From the NCBI GenBank assembly GCA_937872185.1, contig CALMQN010000101.1, forward strand, positions 1 through 12,218: a stretch of 12,218 nucleotides of DNA, written 5' to 3'. Positions 1 through 7,328 of this stretch are shown piece after piece (position 1 is the first letter of the stretch; the number at the start of each line of letters is the position of its first letter). The translations under genes and the position numbers were made by a program. The notes below the pieces were generated by a model. The model saw only the letters and a program-made list of their open reading frames with translations. It searched no databases and was not told where the DNA came from. Source of the DNA: an uncultured bacterium. GTDB lineage: Bacteria > Patescibacteriota > Saccharimonadia > Saccharimonadales > Saccharimonadaceae.

Positions 1-1533
1 CGATAATCGGATACGGTTGAAACAGTTTGATAGTTTGCAAAAAGCAACGATGATCGTTCGATGAACCAAAAAGTTCGCGTTAATCGTGGTGACGCAGTCA
101 AGGCTGGCACTACTTTGATCGAAGGTGCATCAATCGCTGACGGCGAATTGGCGCTGGGTGCTGATTTGACTGTGGCCTTTATGCCATGGGGCGGTTATAA
201 CATGGACGACGCTATCGTCCTGTCACAGCGTGTTGTCCAAGACGACACACTGACCAGCATCAACATCAAAGATTACACGGTTGAAGTGCGTGAAACCAAA
301 CTGGGTCCAGAAATCGTCACTCGCGATATTCCAAATGTGAGCGAAGAGTCACTCCGTCACTTGGACGAGAGCGGTATCGTGCAACTGGGTTCAGAGGTTA
401 AATCTGGTGACGTATTAGTCGGTAAGATTACACCAAAGGGTGAACAAGAACTATCAAGCGAAGAACGATTGCTGCGTGCAATCTTTGGTGAAAAAGCCAA
501 GGATGTTCGTGATACCTCACAGCGCATGAACAATGCTGGTGGTGGTAAAGTCGTTGGCGTTAAGATCTTTAGCCGTGAAAATGGTCACGAATTGAAAGCA
601 GGCGTTCTTATGCAGATCCAGATCTTTGTTGCACAACTGCGCAAGATTTCGGTCGGTGACAAGTTAGCTGGACGACACGGTAACAAGGGTGTTGTTGCGC
701 GAATCTTGCCAATCGAAGACATGCCATTTATGGAAGATGGTACGGCGGTTGACGTGGTATTGAACCCACTGGGCGTGCCATCACGTATGAACATTGGACA
801 GCTGTTTGAAACCCACTTGGGCATGGCTGCTCGTGCACTAGGATACAAAGTTGCAAGCCCACCGTTTAACGGTGTACCAAACGACACGATTAGTGATGAA
901 CTTGAAAAAGCTGGCTTTGCCCGCGACGGTAAGTTCCAATTATTCGATGGTCGTGACGGTAGCGCATTTGAAGAGCGCACAACTGTTGGTGTGATGCACA
1001 TGATTAAGCTACACCACATGGTAAGCGACAAGATTCACGCCCGTTCAACTGGTCCATACACGATGGTGACCCAACAGCCACTTGGTGGTAAGGCTCAAAA
1101 CGGTGGACAGCGATTCGGTGAAATGGAAGTCTGGGCACTTGAAGCATACGGCGCAGCCGCAACACTTCAGGAAATGATTACGATCAAATCCGACGATGTA
1201 TACGGACGTGCAAAGGCATATGAGTCAATCATCAAGGACGAACCAATTGTTGGTCCAAAATTACCAGAATCATTTAACGTGTTGGTCAAGGAGCTGCAAG
1301 GTTTGGGACTGCGTGTTGATTTGCTGGACGAGTCTGAGGATGCCATCATCGACGCTGAACAAGTGATCGGTGCGGTTATCAACGGCGAGCCAGTTGCAGC
1401 TATCCCAGCACTTGGTGATGATGACGATAGCGAAGAAACTATTCTGGATGAAGCAGATGACTTTGGTGATCTGGGCGATGGAGTAACGATTCAGGATATT
1501 GATGAAGTAGAAGAAATCAAGGAGGAGGCGTAA
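1..1533 (+). CDS. rpoB: RNA polymerase beta subunit, C-terminal part (5' truncated by window; frame break near 39-43)
   Basis: This is the C-terminal part of the catalytic beta subunit of RNA polymerase. From base 61 there are 490 open codons with clear beta signatures: FMPWGGYN then DD (residues 40-50 counted from base 61), GDILVG-like [35 protein letters not shown] (the active-site lysine segment), [20 protein letters not shown] and [19 protein letters not shown] near the C terminus. It ends in an acidic tail. The ATG at 61 is internal, because homology to the conserved SN..x..NQ segment continues upstream. In the frame of 61 there are stops at 28-30 and 31-33, while the frame starting at base 2 is open to 61. 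A one-base change in the A5 run at 39-43 would join them. The rifampicin region lies upstream of the window. The stop is one base from rpoC, so the two are co-transcribed and probably translationally coupled. The fragment has no cysteine. Identity is certain; the frame break may be a sequencing error. Confidence 0.95.
1519..1525 (+). promoter_or_regulatory. Shine-Dalgarno site of rpoC
   Basis: AAGGAGG lies inside the last codons of rpoB, nine bases before the rpoC ATG at 1535. It fixes the rpoC start and shows that SD-led initiation is used for core genes here. Confidence 0.85.
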
Positions 1534-1534
1534 T

Positions 1535-4500
1535 ATGTCACGGATTCTAGCAAACAACGGTATTGCCGACTTTGACGCAGTACGCCTAGCAGTCGCGAGT
1601 CCCGAGGACATTCTGAAATGGAGCCACGGTGAAGTCACGAAACCAGAGACAATTAACTATCGTACGCAAAAACCAGAGCGCGATGGTTTGTTCTGTGAAC
1701 GAATTTTCGGTCCAGTCAAAGACATCAACCCACACGATAACAAGTTAAAGGGTGTTCGCTCACGCGAAGCTGCGATCGACAAGAACGGTGACTTGGTTAC
1801 TAAATCTATCGTTCGCCGCGAACGCATGGCACACATTACGCTAGCGGCCCCTGTTGCCCACATCTGGTTTATGCGCGGTACACCATCAGCAATGAGCTTG
1901 CTGCTTGGCATTACCGTTCGTAACCTGGAACGCATCGCTTACTTTGCAACCTACGTTATCCTAAAATCAGACGACACCAAGCGCGACCAGTACTTGGCCG
2001 ACCTGGAAGCCGAAACTGAAGCGGGACGTGCTGCGATTAAGATTCGTTACGAACGTGAAGCTGGTACCGGTGAAGCAGAACCTGACCCATCGATTGACGT
2101 AAAGGCACTTGCTGAACAAATGTCACGCGAAGTTGAAGAATTGAACGAAAACTACACCATCAAAAAAGCTCAACTGGAGAGCCTTGTAAAGGGTGCTTTG
2201 ATTAATGAAGTCGATTTCCGTGCACTTCCTGAAGAGTACGAAGACTTGGTTGAAGTTGGTATGGGTGGAACAGCGCTGAAGGCACTGCTTGATGAGATCA
2301 AGTTGCCAGAGCTGATTGCTCAGCTTACTGAAGAAGTTGCTGGTGCCAAGGGACAACGCGAGAAGAAATTGCAGAAGCGCCTGAAGGTGCTTGAAGGTAT
2401 GGCAGCTGCTGGTATTAAGCCAAGTAGCCTGACATTGACCGTTCTTCCAGTGATTCCTCCGGATCTTCGCCCAATGGTACAGCTGACTGGTGGCCGCTTT
2501 GCGACATCAGACTTAAACGACCTGTATCGTCGTGTGATCAACCGTAACAACCGTTTGAAGAAACTGATCGACCTGAACGCGCCTGAAGTGATCCGTCGTA
2601 ACGAAATGCGCATGCTGCAAGAAGCAGTTGACGCATTGATCGACAACTCGGCAGCACGTGGTGGTCGCGCAGTGAACGCAACCGGTGGACGTCGCCGTCT
2701 GAAATCTATTTCAGACATGTTGAAGGGTAAGCAGGGACGCTTCCGTCAGAACTTGTTGGGTAAGCGTGTTGATTATTCTGGACGTTCTGTGATCGTTGTT
2801 GGTCCAAAACTAAAGATTAACCAATGTGGTCTGCCAAAGCAGATGGCGTTAGAGCTGTTTAAGCCGTTTGTTATTAGCTGGTTGATTCGCGGTGAACATG
2901 CACACAACATCCGCTCTGCAACTCGTTTGATCGAAGCTGGTGATGCACTCGTATGGGACGCACTTGATGCCGTTATCGAAGGCAAGTATGTACTGCTAAA
3001 CCGTGCACCATCACTGCACCGTTTGTCTATCCAGGCGTTCCAACCAAAATTGGTTGAAGGTAAAGCGATCCACTTGCATCCATTGGTTGCAAACGGATTT
3101 AACGCCGACTACGACGGTGACCAGATGGCTGTTCACTTGCCACTTTCAAAGGAAGCGCAAAAGGAAGCTCGCGAGCTGATGAGCGCAACCAATAACTTGC
3201 TGAAGCCTGCTGATGGTGCACCAGTGCTGAACATCGGGCAAGACGTTGTGCTGGGTAACTACTACCTGACATACGTTAAGCCAAGTGCGCAGACTGACGA
3301 GATCAAAGCATACAGCTCGGTATTTGAAGCTGAAATGGCATATGACCAAAAGCACTTGCAGCTACAAAGCCCAATCCGTGTCTTTGCCAAGGGCAAGATT
3401 CGCGAAACAACACTAGGCCGTGTCTTCTTTAACGAGATTCTGCCTGAAGATTTCCCATACGATAACAATGTCCAAAGCAAGAAACAACTAAAAAAGGTAT
3501 TGGCCAAGATCTTTACCGATTATGACGCTGAAACAACTGCTCAGACTGCTGACCGCATGAAGGGCCTGGCCTTCCGATTTGCGACAATTGCCGCTGTGTC
3601 GACTGGTAAAGATGACTACTTGCACTTTGACGAGATCGCAGAATTCGTTGCCGAAGGTGACGCCAAGACGGCATTGATCTCTGAACAGTTTGACCAAGGG
3701 TTGATCACTGAAGAGGAGCGTTATGGCCTGACCGTCGCCTCATGGCGTGCAGTTGACCGCAACGTGACCGAGTTTTTGCAGGGTGAGCTGAAGAACATGG
3801 ACACCAGCATTAGTGTGATGGTGAACAGTGGTGCGCGTGGTGATATTTCGAACGTGAAGCTGGCATCTGCAATGGTGGGAATCATGGTGGACGCAGCAAA
3901 CCGCGAAATCGAACTGCCAATCCGCAGTAACTATAAAGATGGTTTGAGCTCACTTGAGCAGTTTGTGGCTACTCGTGGTGCACGTAAGGGTCTGATCGAC
4001 ACCGCGCTGAAGACTGCCGACTCGGGATATCTGACACGCCGTTTGGTTGATGTGTCACAAGATGTGTTTACAGTTGAAGACGAATCAGGTGATGACGAAG
4101 GCTTTGCGATTGCCAGGAGTGAATCAGAACTGACCATGATCGACTTTGGTAACCGTTTGTTCGGTCGCTACACCGCAGAAGCAGTTCCTGGCCACATTAA
4201 GGCCGACGAGCTGATTACGCGTGAAATCGCCGATGCAATCGAAAACGACAGCGAAGTAACAAGCGTAAAGATTCAGTCAGTACTGTCAACCAAGAACCTT
4301 CGTGGTATTCCACGCAAGAGTTACGGTATTGACATGGCATCAGGCAAATTGATCGCTGGTGCACAGCCTGTTGGTGTCATCGCAGCACAGTCTGTTGGTG
4401 AGCCTGGTACGCAGCTGACACTAAAGACCTTCCACGCCGGTGGTGTGGCAGGTGGGGACATTACACAAGGTTTGCCACGTGTTGAAGAGTTGTTTGAAGC

Positions 4501-5395
4501 TCGTTCACCAAAGGGTCAGGCATTTGTCACTGAAGTCACCGGACTGGTTGATGTATGGGAAGACGGCAAGAAATATGTCGTTCAGGTAACCCCAGAAGCT
4601 GGTCACGTTGAACGCTTGGAACTGGAAGGTCGTACCGCCACTGTTAAATCTGGCAGCAATGTCAAGGTTGGTGACGTACTGGCATCTGGCGAAAGCGAAT
4701 CAAAGCCACTAGTTGCACCATTTGATGGACTAGTTGAAGTCACCAAAAAGATGATCATTATCGCAGCGAACGCAAGTTCACCTGTGAAATATGAGATTCC
4801 TGGTAGCACGCAATTGGTTGTTGCCGCTGGTGACGTTGTCGAAGCGGGTGACCGTTTGACAATCGGTTCACTGAACCTGCACGACCTGATGCGCCTGAAG
4901 GGTACTGAAGCAACACAACGTTACATCATTAACGAAGTGCTTCGTATCTATGCTGCACAGGGTCAAGACGTTGCTGACAAGCACCTTGAGATCATCGTCC
5001 GCCAAATGTTTAGCCGTGTTCAGGTCGAAGACCCAGGCGACGGTACATTTGTAACGGGTGATATCGTTTCAAAGGCAGCTGTCGTTGAAGCAAACGCGGT
5101 ACTTGCACCAGAAAAGAAAGAGCTTGTCGGATACACCCAGTTGCTGCTTGGTATTACCAAGGTGTCAATCTGGTCTGACAGCTTCTTGTCGGCTGCATCG
5201 TTCCAGGACACAACTCGTGTACTGATCAACGCTGCGGTATCTGGTCGCGTTGACCGCCTACATGGACTGAAGGAAAATGTGATCATTGGTCGCAAGATCC
5301 CAGTCGGTACCGGTGCCCGTCGTGCTGACGGCACGCTCGAAATTGACGACGAACTCGCTGACGAGATCGCCGAAGATATCGAACTCGCCGCATAG
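1535..5395 (+). CDS. rpoC: RNA polymerase beta' subunit, lacking both zinc-binding cysteine sets
   Basis: Beta' forms the other half of the RNA polymerase active centre in the cytoplasm. The 1286-residue length suits a family member without the large trigger-loop insertion found in E. coli. Visible landmarks are RDGLFCERIFGPVKD (49-63), VRRERM (93-98), LKGKQGRFRQNLLGKRVDYSGRS, the catalytic loop NADYDGDQMAVH with the three metal-binding aspartates D525, D527 and D529, the trigger-loop start TFHAGG with H967, GLPRVEELFEAR, and LKENVIIG near the end. Two things are odd. The catalytic loop has Tyr526 where Phe is near-universal. All four cysteines of the N-terminal zinc site align to P66, D68, I81 and N84, and those of the second site to S851, T919, P926 and S929. 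Only C54 and C431 remain. A charged segment at about 150-290 resembles the equivalent region of actinobacterial beta'. The gene follows rpoB by one base and ends before a hairpin terminator. Confidence 0.98.
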   Translation: MSRILANNGIADFDAVRLAVASPEDILKWSHGEVTKPETINYRTQKPERDGLFCERIFGPVKDINPHDNKLKGVRSREAAIDKNGDLVTKSIVRRERMAHITLAAPVAHIWFMRGTPSAMSLLLGITVRNLERIAYFATYVILKSDDTKRDQYLADLEAETEAGRAAIKIRYEREAGTGEAEPDPSIDVKALAEQMSREVEELNENYTIKKAQLESLVKGALINEVDFRALPEEYEDLVEVGMGGTALKALLDEIKLPELIAQLTEEVAGAKGQREKKLQKRLKVLEGMAAAGIKPSSLTLTVLPVIPPDLRPMVQLTGGRFATSDLNDLYRRVINRNNRLKKLIDLNAPEVIRRNEMRMLQEAVDALIDNSAARGGRAVNATGGRRRLKSISDMLKGKQGRFRQNLLGKRVDYSGRSVIVVGPKLKINQCGLPKQMALELFKPFVISWLIRGEHAHNIRSATRLIEAGDALVWDALDAVIEGKYVLLNRAPSLHRLSIQAFQPKLVEGKAIHLHPLVANGFNADYDGDQMAVHLPLSKEAQKEARELMSATNNLLKPADGAPVLNIGQDVVLGNYYLTYVKPSAQTDEIKAYSSVFEAEMAYDQKHLQLQSPIRVFAKGKIRETTLGRVFFNEILPEDFPYDNNVQSKKQLKKVLAKIFTDYDAETTAQTADRMKGLAFRFATIAAVSTGKDDYLHFDEIAEFVAEGDAKTALISEQFDQGLITEEERYGLTVASWRAVDRNVTEFLQGELKNMDTSISVMVNSGARGDISNVKLASAMVGIMVDAANREIELPIRSNYKDGLSSLEQFVATRGARKGLIDTALKTADSGYLTRRLVDVSQDVFTVEDESGDDEGFAIARSESELTMIDFGNRLFGRYTAEAVPGHIKADELITREIADAIENDSEVTSVKIQSVLSTKNLRGIPRKSYGIDMASGKLIAGAQPVGVIAAQSVGEPGTQLTLKTFHAGGVAGGDITQGLPRVEELFEARSPKGQAFVTEVTGLVDVWEDGKKYVVQVTPEAGHVERLELEGRTATVKSGSNVKVGDVLASGESESKPLVAPFDGLVEVTKKMIIIAANASSPVKYEIPGSTQLVVAAGDVVEAGDRLTIGSLNLHDLMRLKGTEATQRYIINEVLRIYAAQGQDVADKHLEIIVRQMFSRVQVEDPGDGTFVTGDIVSKAAVVEANAVLAPEKKELVGYTQLLLGITKVSIWSDSFLSAASFQDTTRVLINAAVSGRVDRLHGLKENVIIGRKIPVGTGARRADGTLEIDDELADEIAEDIELAA

Positions 5396-5409
5396 ACGAA
5401 ATACGGACA

Positions 5410-5446
5410 AGAAAGAGGCATCAGACACGATGTCTCTTTCTATTTG
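5410..5446 (+). terminator. Intrinsic terminator after rpoBC
   Basis: A 13-bp stem pairs 5410-5422 with 5429-5441 (one G-U pair) around a 6-base loop at 5423-5428. It starts 15 bases after the rpoC stop. The T-run is weak (TTTCTATTTG), so termination may be partial, but position and stem strength support the end of the rpoBC transcript. Confidence 0.75.
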
Positions 5447-5470
5447 TGGACGCATATATGACGCTCAAGC

Positions 5471-5499
5471 TTGTACGAATAGAGATGGAAAGGTACATT
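5471..5499 (+). promoter_or_regulatory. Promoter of the 217-aa unknown gene, leaderless geometry
   Basis: TTGTAC (5471-5476) and TACATT (5494-5499) are 17 bases apart. The ATG at 5507 lies seven bases after the -10 box, where transcription would be expected to start. No Shine-Dalgarno site precedes it, so a leaderless mRNA is inferred. Confidence 0.5.
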
Positions 5500-5506
5500 A
5501 TATCTA

Positions 5507-6160
5507 ATGGATGCAGGCAATGTAATGAAATTCGCCGAACCAACTGTTCGGCCAGAGAACGTAGAGATCGACGCGGACGAACGGCGAGCAGTTTATGTTC
5601 AGTTTGATCGACTTTGTAAGATGCTTGAGCTAAGAGCAACGAGTTTTAATAGTCACGCCAACAAGTGGCCGTATCAAGAAGGTTACGCCGAGGTCTTTGG
5701 CGCCTATTATCAGCAGGACATGCCCGATGGATCGTATCTATGGATAGATTATTCGACAGGTACCCAGGACGAAAAAGATAAGCAAGCGGTAATAACCGTA
5801 GAAGAACATGCACCTGACGCAACATTGTTGAAGAGTTACAAGTTTATCGTGAAAAACGAGACGGTTTACTATGATGGGGGCCAAATGGGCGATGCGGAAA
5901 ATCGAATCAAAGAGCATTCGAGTACCTATGGCCTAATTGCCATTCTGACGCTTACAGAGTATAACGCAAAGCATGGCCGGGGAAGCGAGCGAGCGAGCGC
6001 TCAATCTGGCCTAGCTATGTTTGATAATGACGCAAGCAATGAGTATCTGAAACATAGACTTGGCTATGGCTATCGCCCGATGAAACTCGACGAAATCCAA
6101 AAGCTGAGGGATGTGCTTCGTCAGGCTGTGCCTGCGCCAGTTAAAGACATTTTTGCTTGA
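5507..6160 (+). CDS. Hypothetical protein (217 aa), soluble, unrecognised
   Basis: I do not recognise this protein. It has 217 residues, no signal peptide and no membrane segment, so it is probably cytoplasmic. The middle (about 60-130) alternates hydrophobic and charged residues as in beta strands, for example SYLWIDYSTG, QAVITVEEHA and SYKFIVKNETVYYDGG. The flanking parts look helical, for example RRAVYVQFDRLCKMLEL near the start and LDEIQKLRDVLRQAV near the end. The single cysteine is in RLCKML. Its position between rpoC and rpsL is unusual, as these are adjacent in most bacteria. The start at 5507 is chosen because a -10 box sits seven bases upstream; a second in-frame ATG lies at 5525. 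A perfect four-fold AGCG repeat at 5984-5999 is inside the gene. It has its own promoter and is probably monocistronic. Real gene: likely. Function: unknown. Confidence 0.8.
   Translation: MDAGNVMKFAEPTVRPENVEIDADERRAVYVQFDRLCKMLELRATSFNSHANKWPYQEGYAEVFGAYYQQDMPDGSYLWIDYSTGTQDEKDKQAVITVEEHAPDATLLKSYKFIVKNETVYYDGGQMGDAENRIKEHSSTYGLIAILTLTEYNAKHGRGSERASAQSGLAMFDNDASNEYLKHRLGYGYRPMKLDEIQKLRDVLRQAVPAPVKDIFA
5984..5999 (+). repeat. (AGCG)x4 tetranucleotide repeat inside the unknown gene
   Basis: Four perfect AGCG units lie in tandem. The unit length is not a multiple of three, so loss or gain of one unit would shift the reading frame of the 217-aa gene. The tract is short and may be chance. Confidence 0.6.
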
Positions 6161-6194
6161 GCAACAGGCAGGATCTAAGCGTCTCTGTGGGACA

Positions 6195-6223
6195 TTGTCA
6201 TTTCTGCGTGGATCTGTTAGAAT
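6195..6223 (+). promoter_or_regulatory. Strong promoter-like site in the rpoC-rpsL gap
   Basis: TTGTCA (6195-6200, five of six consensus) and TAGAAT (6218-6223, five of six) are 17 bases apart, and TGT directly before the -10 gives an extended -10. The start would be near 6230. No convincing gene follows: only 8- and 12-codon frames begin at 6229 and 6225. It may give rpsL a roughly 200-nt leader or make a small RNA. Confidence 0.55.
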
Positions 6224-6229
6224 TATGAA

Positions 6230-6430
6230 TGAGTTTCCTCTTACGAAGCGTGTGAGTTATTGAATGTGTACGAATTCACGCGATGACAGTAAGTATGACA
6301 CAGGGCGGATATGCTGAATCCAATCTGTAAAATATAGTCAAAGAATGTTGAAGATGCCTGAAATTAACGTTTCATTCATGGATTGCAACAGTCTGATTAT
6401 TAAATTGTAATAATAAAATTTGGAGTATTA
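6230..6430 (+). other. Gene-free stretch before rpsL: possible structured leader or small RNA
   Basis: No coding region is supported in the 270 bases between 6160 and 6431. Two hairpins can be drawn. In one, GCGTG (6248-6252) pairs with CACGC (6277-6281), with a further AGTT/AATT helix inside. In the other, ACAGG (6300-6304) pairs with TCTGT (6324-6328) around GGAT/ATCC (6307-6310 with 6318-6321). Neither is followed by a T-run, so they are not terminators. No known RNA family is recognised. Confidence 0.3.
6383..6411 (+). promoter_or_regulatory. Promoter of rpsL-rpsG-fusA
   Basis: TTGCAA (6383-6388) and TGTAAT (6406-6411) are 17 bases apart in an AT-rich stretch. Transcription would start near 6418, giving a leader of about 12 bases that just contains the GGAG (6422-6425) five bases before the rpsL ATG. 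Confidence 0.6.
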
Positions 6431-6844
6431 ATGCCAACAATCAATCAATTAGTGCGAAAACCACGCAAGACTGCTGCCACAAAAAGCAAGTCACCTGCGC
6501 TTGGTCGTTCATACAACGCACTAAAAACCCGCTATAGCGATCAACCTGGCCCACTTAAACGTGGTGTCTGTATTAAAGTAACGACAAAAACACCAAAGAA
6601 ACCTAACTCGGCACTGCGCAAGGTTGCACGTGTTCGCTTGACCAACGGTCAAGAAGTTTGGGCATACATTGGTGGCGAAGGTCACAACCTACAGGAACAC
6701 GCCGTTGTGCTGGTTCGTGGTGGTCGTGTGCCAGATCTTCCAGGTGTTCGTTATCACATCGTCCGTGGTGCCTTGGATCTTCAAGGTGTTGCAAAACGCA
6801 AACAGGGCCGTAGCAAATACGGTGCTAAGAAGGAGGATAAGTAG
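6431..6844 (+). CDS. rpsL: 30S ribosomal protein S12, long form, with Pro at the streptomycin-linked Lys position
   Basis: S12 sits at the decoding centre of the 30S subunit and controls translational accuracy. The 137-residue protein carries [11 protein letters not shown] (K56 corresponds to E. coli K43 counting Met), [24 protein letters not shown] and RKQGRSKYG. It has the roughly 13-residue insertion near residues 25-42 also found in Bacillus-type S12. At residue 101, in GGRVPDLPG, it has Pro where E. coli has Lys88, a position at which changes cause streptomycin resistance. The next residue, D102, the aspartate methylthiolated by RimO in E. coli, is kept. GGAG lies five bases before the ATG. 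It is the first gene of the rpsL-rpsG-fusA operon, and its 3' end contains the ribosome binding site for rpsG. Confidence 0.98.
   Translation: MPTINQLVRKPRKTAATKSKSPALGRSYNALKTRYSDQPGPLKRGVCIKVTTKTPKKPNSALRKVARVRLTNGQEVWAYIGGEGHNLQEHAVVLVRGGRVPDLPGVRYHIVRGALDLQGVAKRKQGRSKYGAKKEDK
6830..6836 (+). promoter_or_regulatory. Shine-Dalgarno site of rpsG
   Basis: AAGGAGG lies in the last codons of rpsL, ten bases before the rpsG ATG at 6847. The rpsL stop at 6842-6844 is two bases before that ATG, which favours coupled translation. Confidence 0.8.
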
Positions 6845-6846
6845 TC

Positions 6847-7326
6847 ATGCCTCGTAAAGTAACCGCAAGTTTACAACGCAAACTGAACCCTGACCGCAAG
6901 TACCAAAGCGTTATGGTGCAGCGTCTTATCAACAAGTCTATGCTTGATGGCAAAAAACTTGTTGCTGAACGTGCCGTTTACACTGCACTCGAAACTGCCG
7001 CTAAAAAACTAAACAGCGAAGACCCGCTTGAAGTATTTGAACGTGCGCTGAAAAACGTGTCACCAAACTTCGAAGTGAAGTCTCGTCGTGTTGGTGGGGC
7101 AAACTATCAAATCCCGTTCCCAGTTGAAGGCCACCGTCGTTTGCACTATGCATTCACTTGGTTGGTTCAATCAGCACGGGCACGTAAGGGCATCCCTTAC
7201 TCACAACGCCTTGCGCTTGAAATCATCGATGCGTACAACGAAGCAGGTGCTGCATTCAAGAAGAAGGAAGACACTCACAAGATGGCTGAAGCTAACCGAG
7301 CCTTTGCTCACTTTGCAAGGGGTTAG
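6847..7326 (+). CDS. rpsG: 30S ribosomal protein S7
   Basis: S7 nucleates folding of the 3' major domain of 16S rRNA and lines the tRNA exit side of the small subunit. The 159-residue length is typical. Diagnostic segments are the N-terminal [21 protein letters not shown] (about 33-49), the rRNA-binding [14 protein letters not shown] [16 protein letters not shown] (about 76-91), and the C-terminal [26 protein letters not shown] tail. It contains no cysteine. It starts two bases after rpsL and ends two bases before fusA, so the three genes form one operon. In E. coli S7 represses this operon by binding the rpsL-rpsG gap; here that gap is only two bases, so that form of control has no room. Confidence 0.98.
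   Translation: MPRKVTASLQRKLNPDRKYQSVMVQRLINKSMLDGKKLVAERAVYTALETAAKKLNSEDPLEVFERALKNVSPNFEVKSRRVGGANYQIPFPVEGHRRLHYAFTWLVQSARARKGIPYSQRLALEIIDAYNEAGAAFKKKEDTHKMAEANRAFAHFARG
7317..7322 (+). promoter_or_regulatory. Shine-Dalgarno-like site of fusA
   Basis: AAGGGG ends six bases before the fusA ATG at 7329 and overlaps the last codons of rpsG. It is a weaker match than the sites of rpoC and rpsG; coupling to rpsG may compensate. Confidence 0.55.
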
Positions 7327-7328
7327 TT

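Noticed and set aside
28..33. Alternative genetic code (UGA read as Gly, as in Gracilibacteria/SR1)
   Set aside because: The TGA at 28-30 is followed directly by TAG, which would still stop, and no other gene in the window needs an in-frame TGA.
61..63. ATG at 61 as the true start of a short protein
   Set aside because: Conserved beta-subunit residues continue upstream of it, and the fragment begins in mid-domain.
585..1031. Antisense frames over rpoB, rpoC, fusA and tuf
   Set aside because: They are compositional shadows of strongly biased codon use in the real genes, with no ribosome binding sites or recognisable products.
6225..6263. 12-codon frame (start 6225) or 8-codon frame (start 6229) after the orphan promoter
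   Set aside because: Both are too short to support, the ATGs are too close to the -10 box for the expected start point, and no Shine-Dalgarno site exists.
6344..6375. TGAAA/TTTCA inverted repeat before the rpsL promoter as a terminator
   Set aside because: The stem is only five AT-rich pairs with no adequate T-run, so it is unlikely to terminate transcription.
6431..6844. The roughly 13-residue S12 insertion as a novel feature
   Set aside because: Bacillus-type S12 proteins have an insertion at the same place and of similar length.
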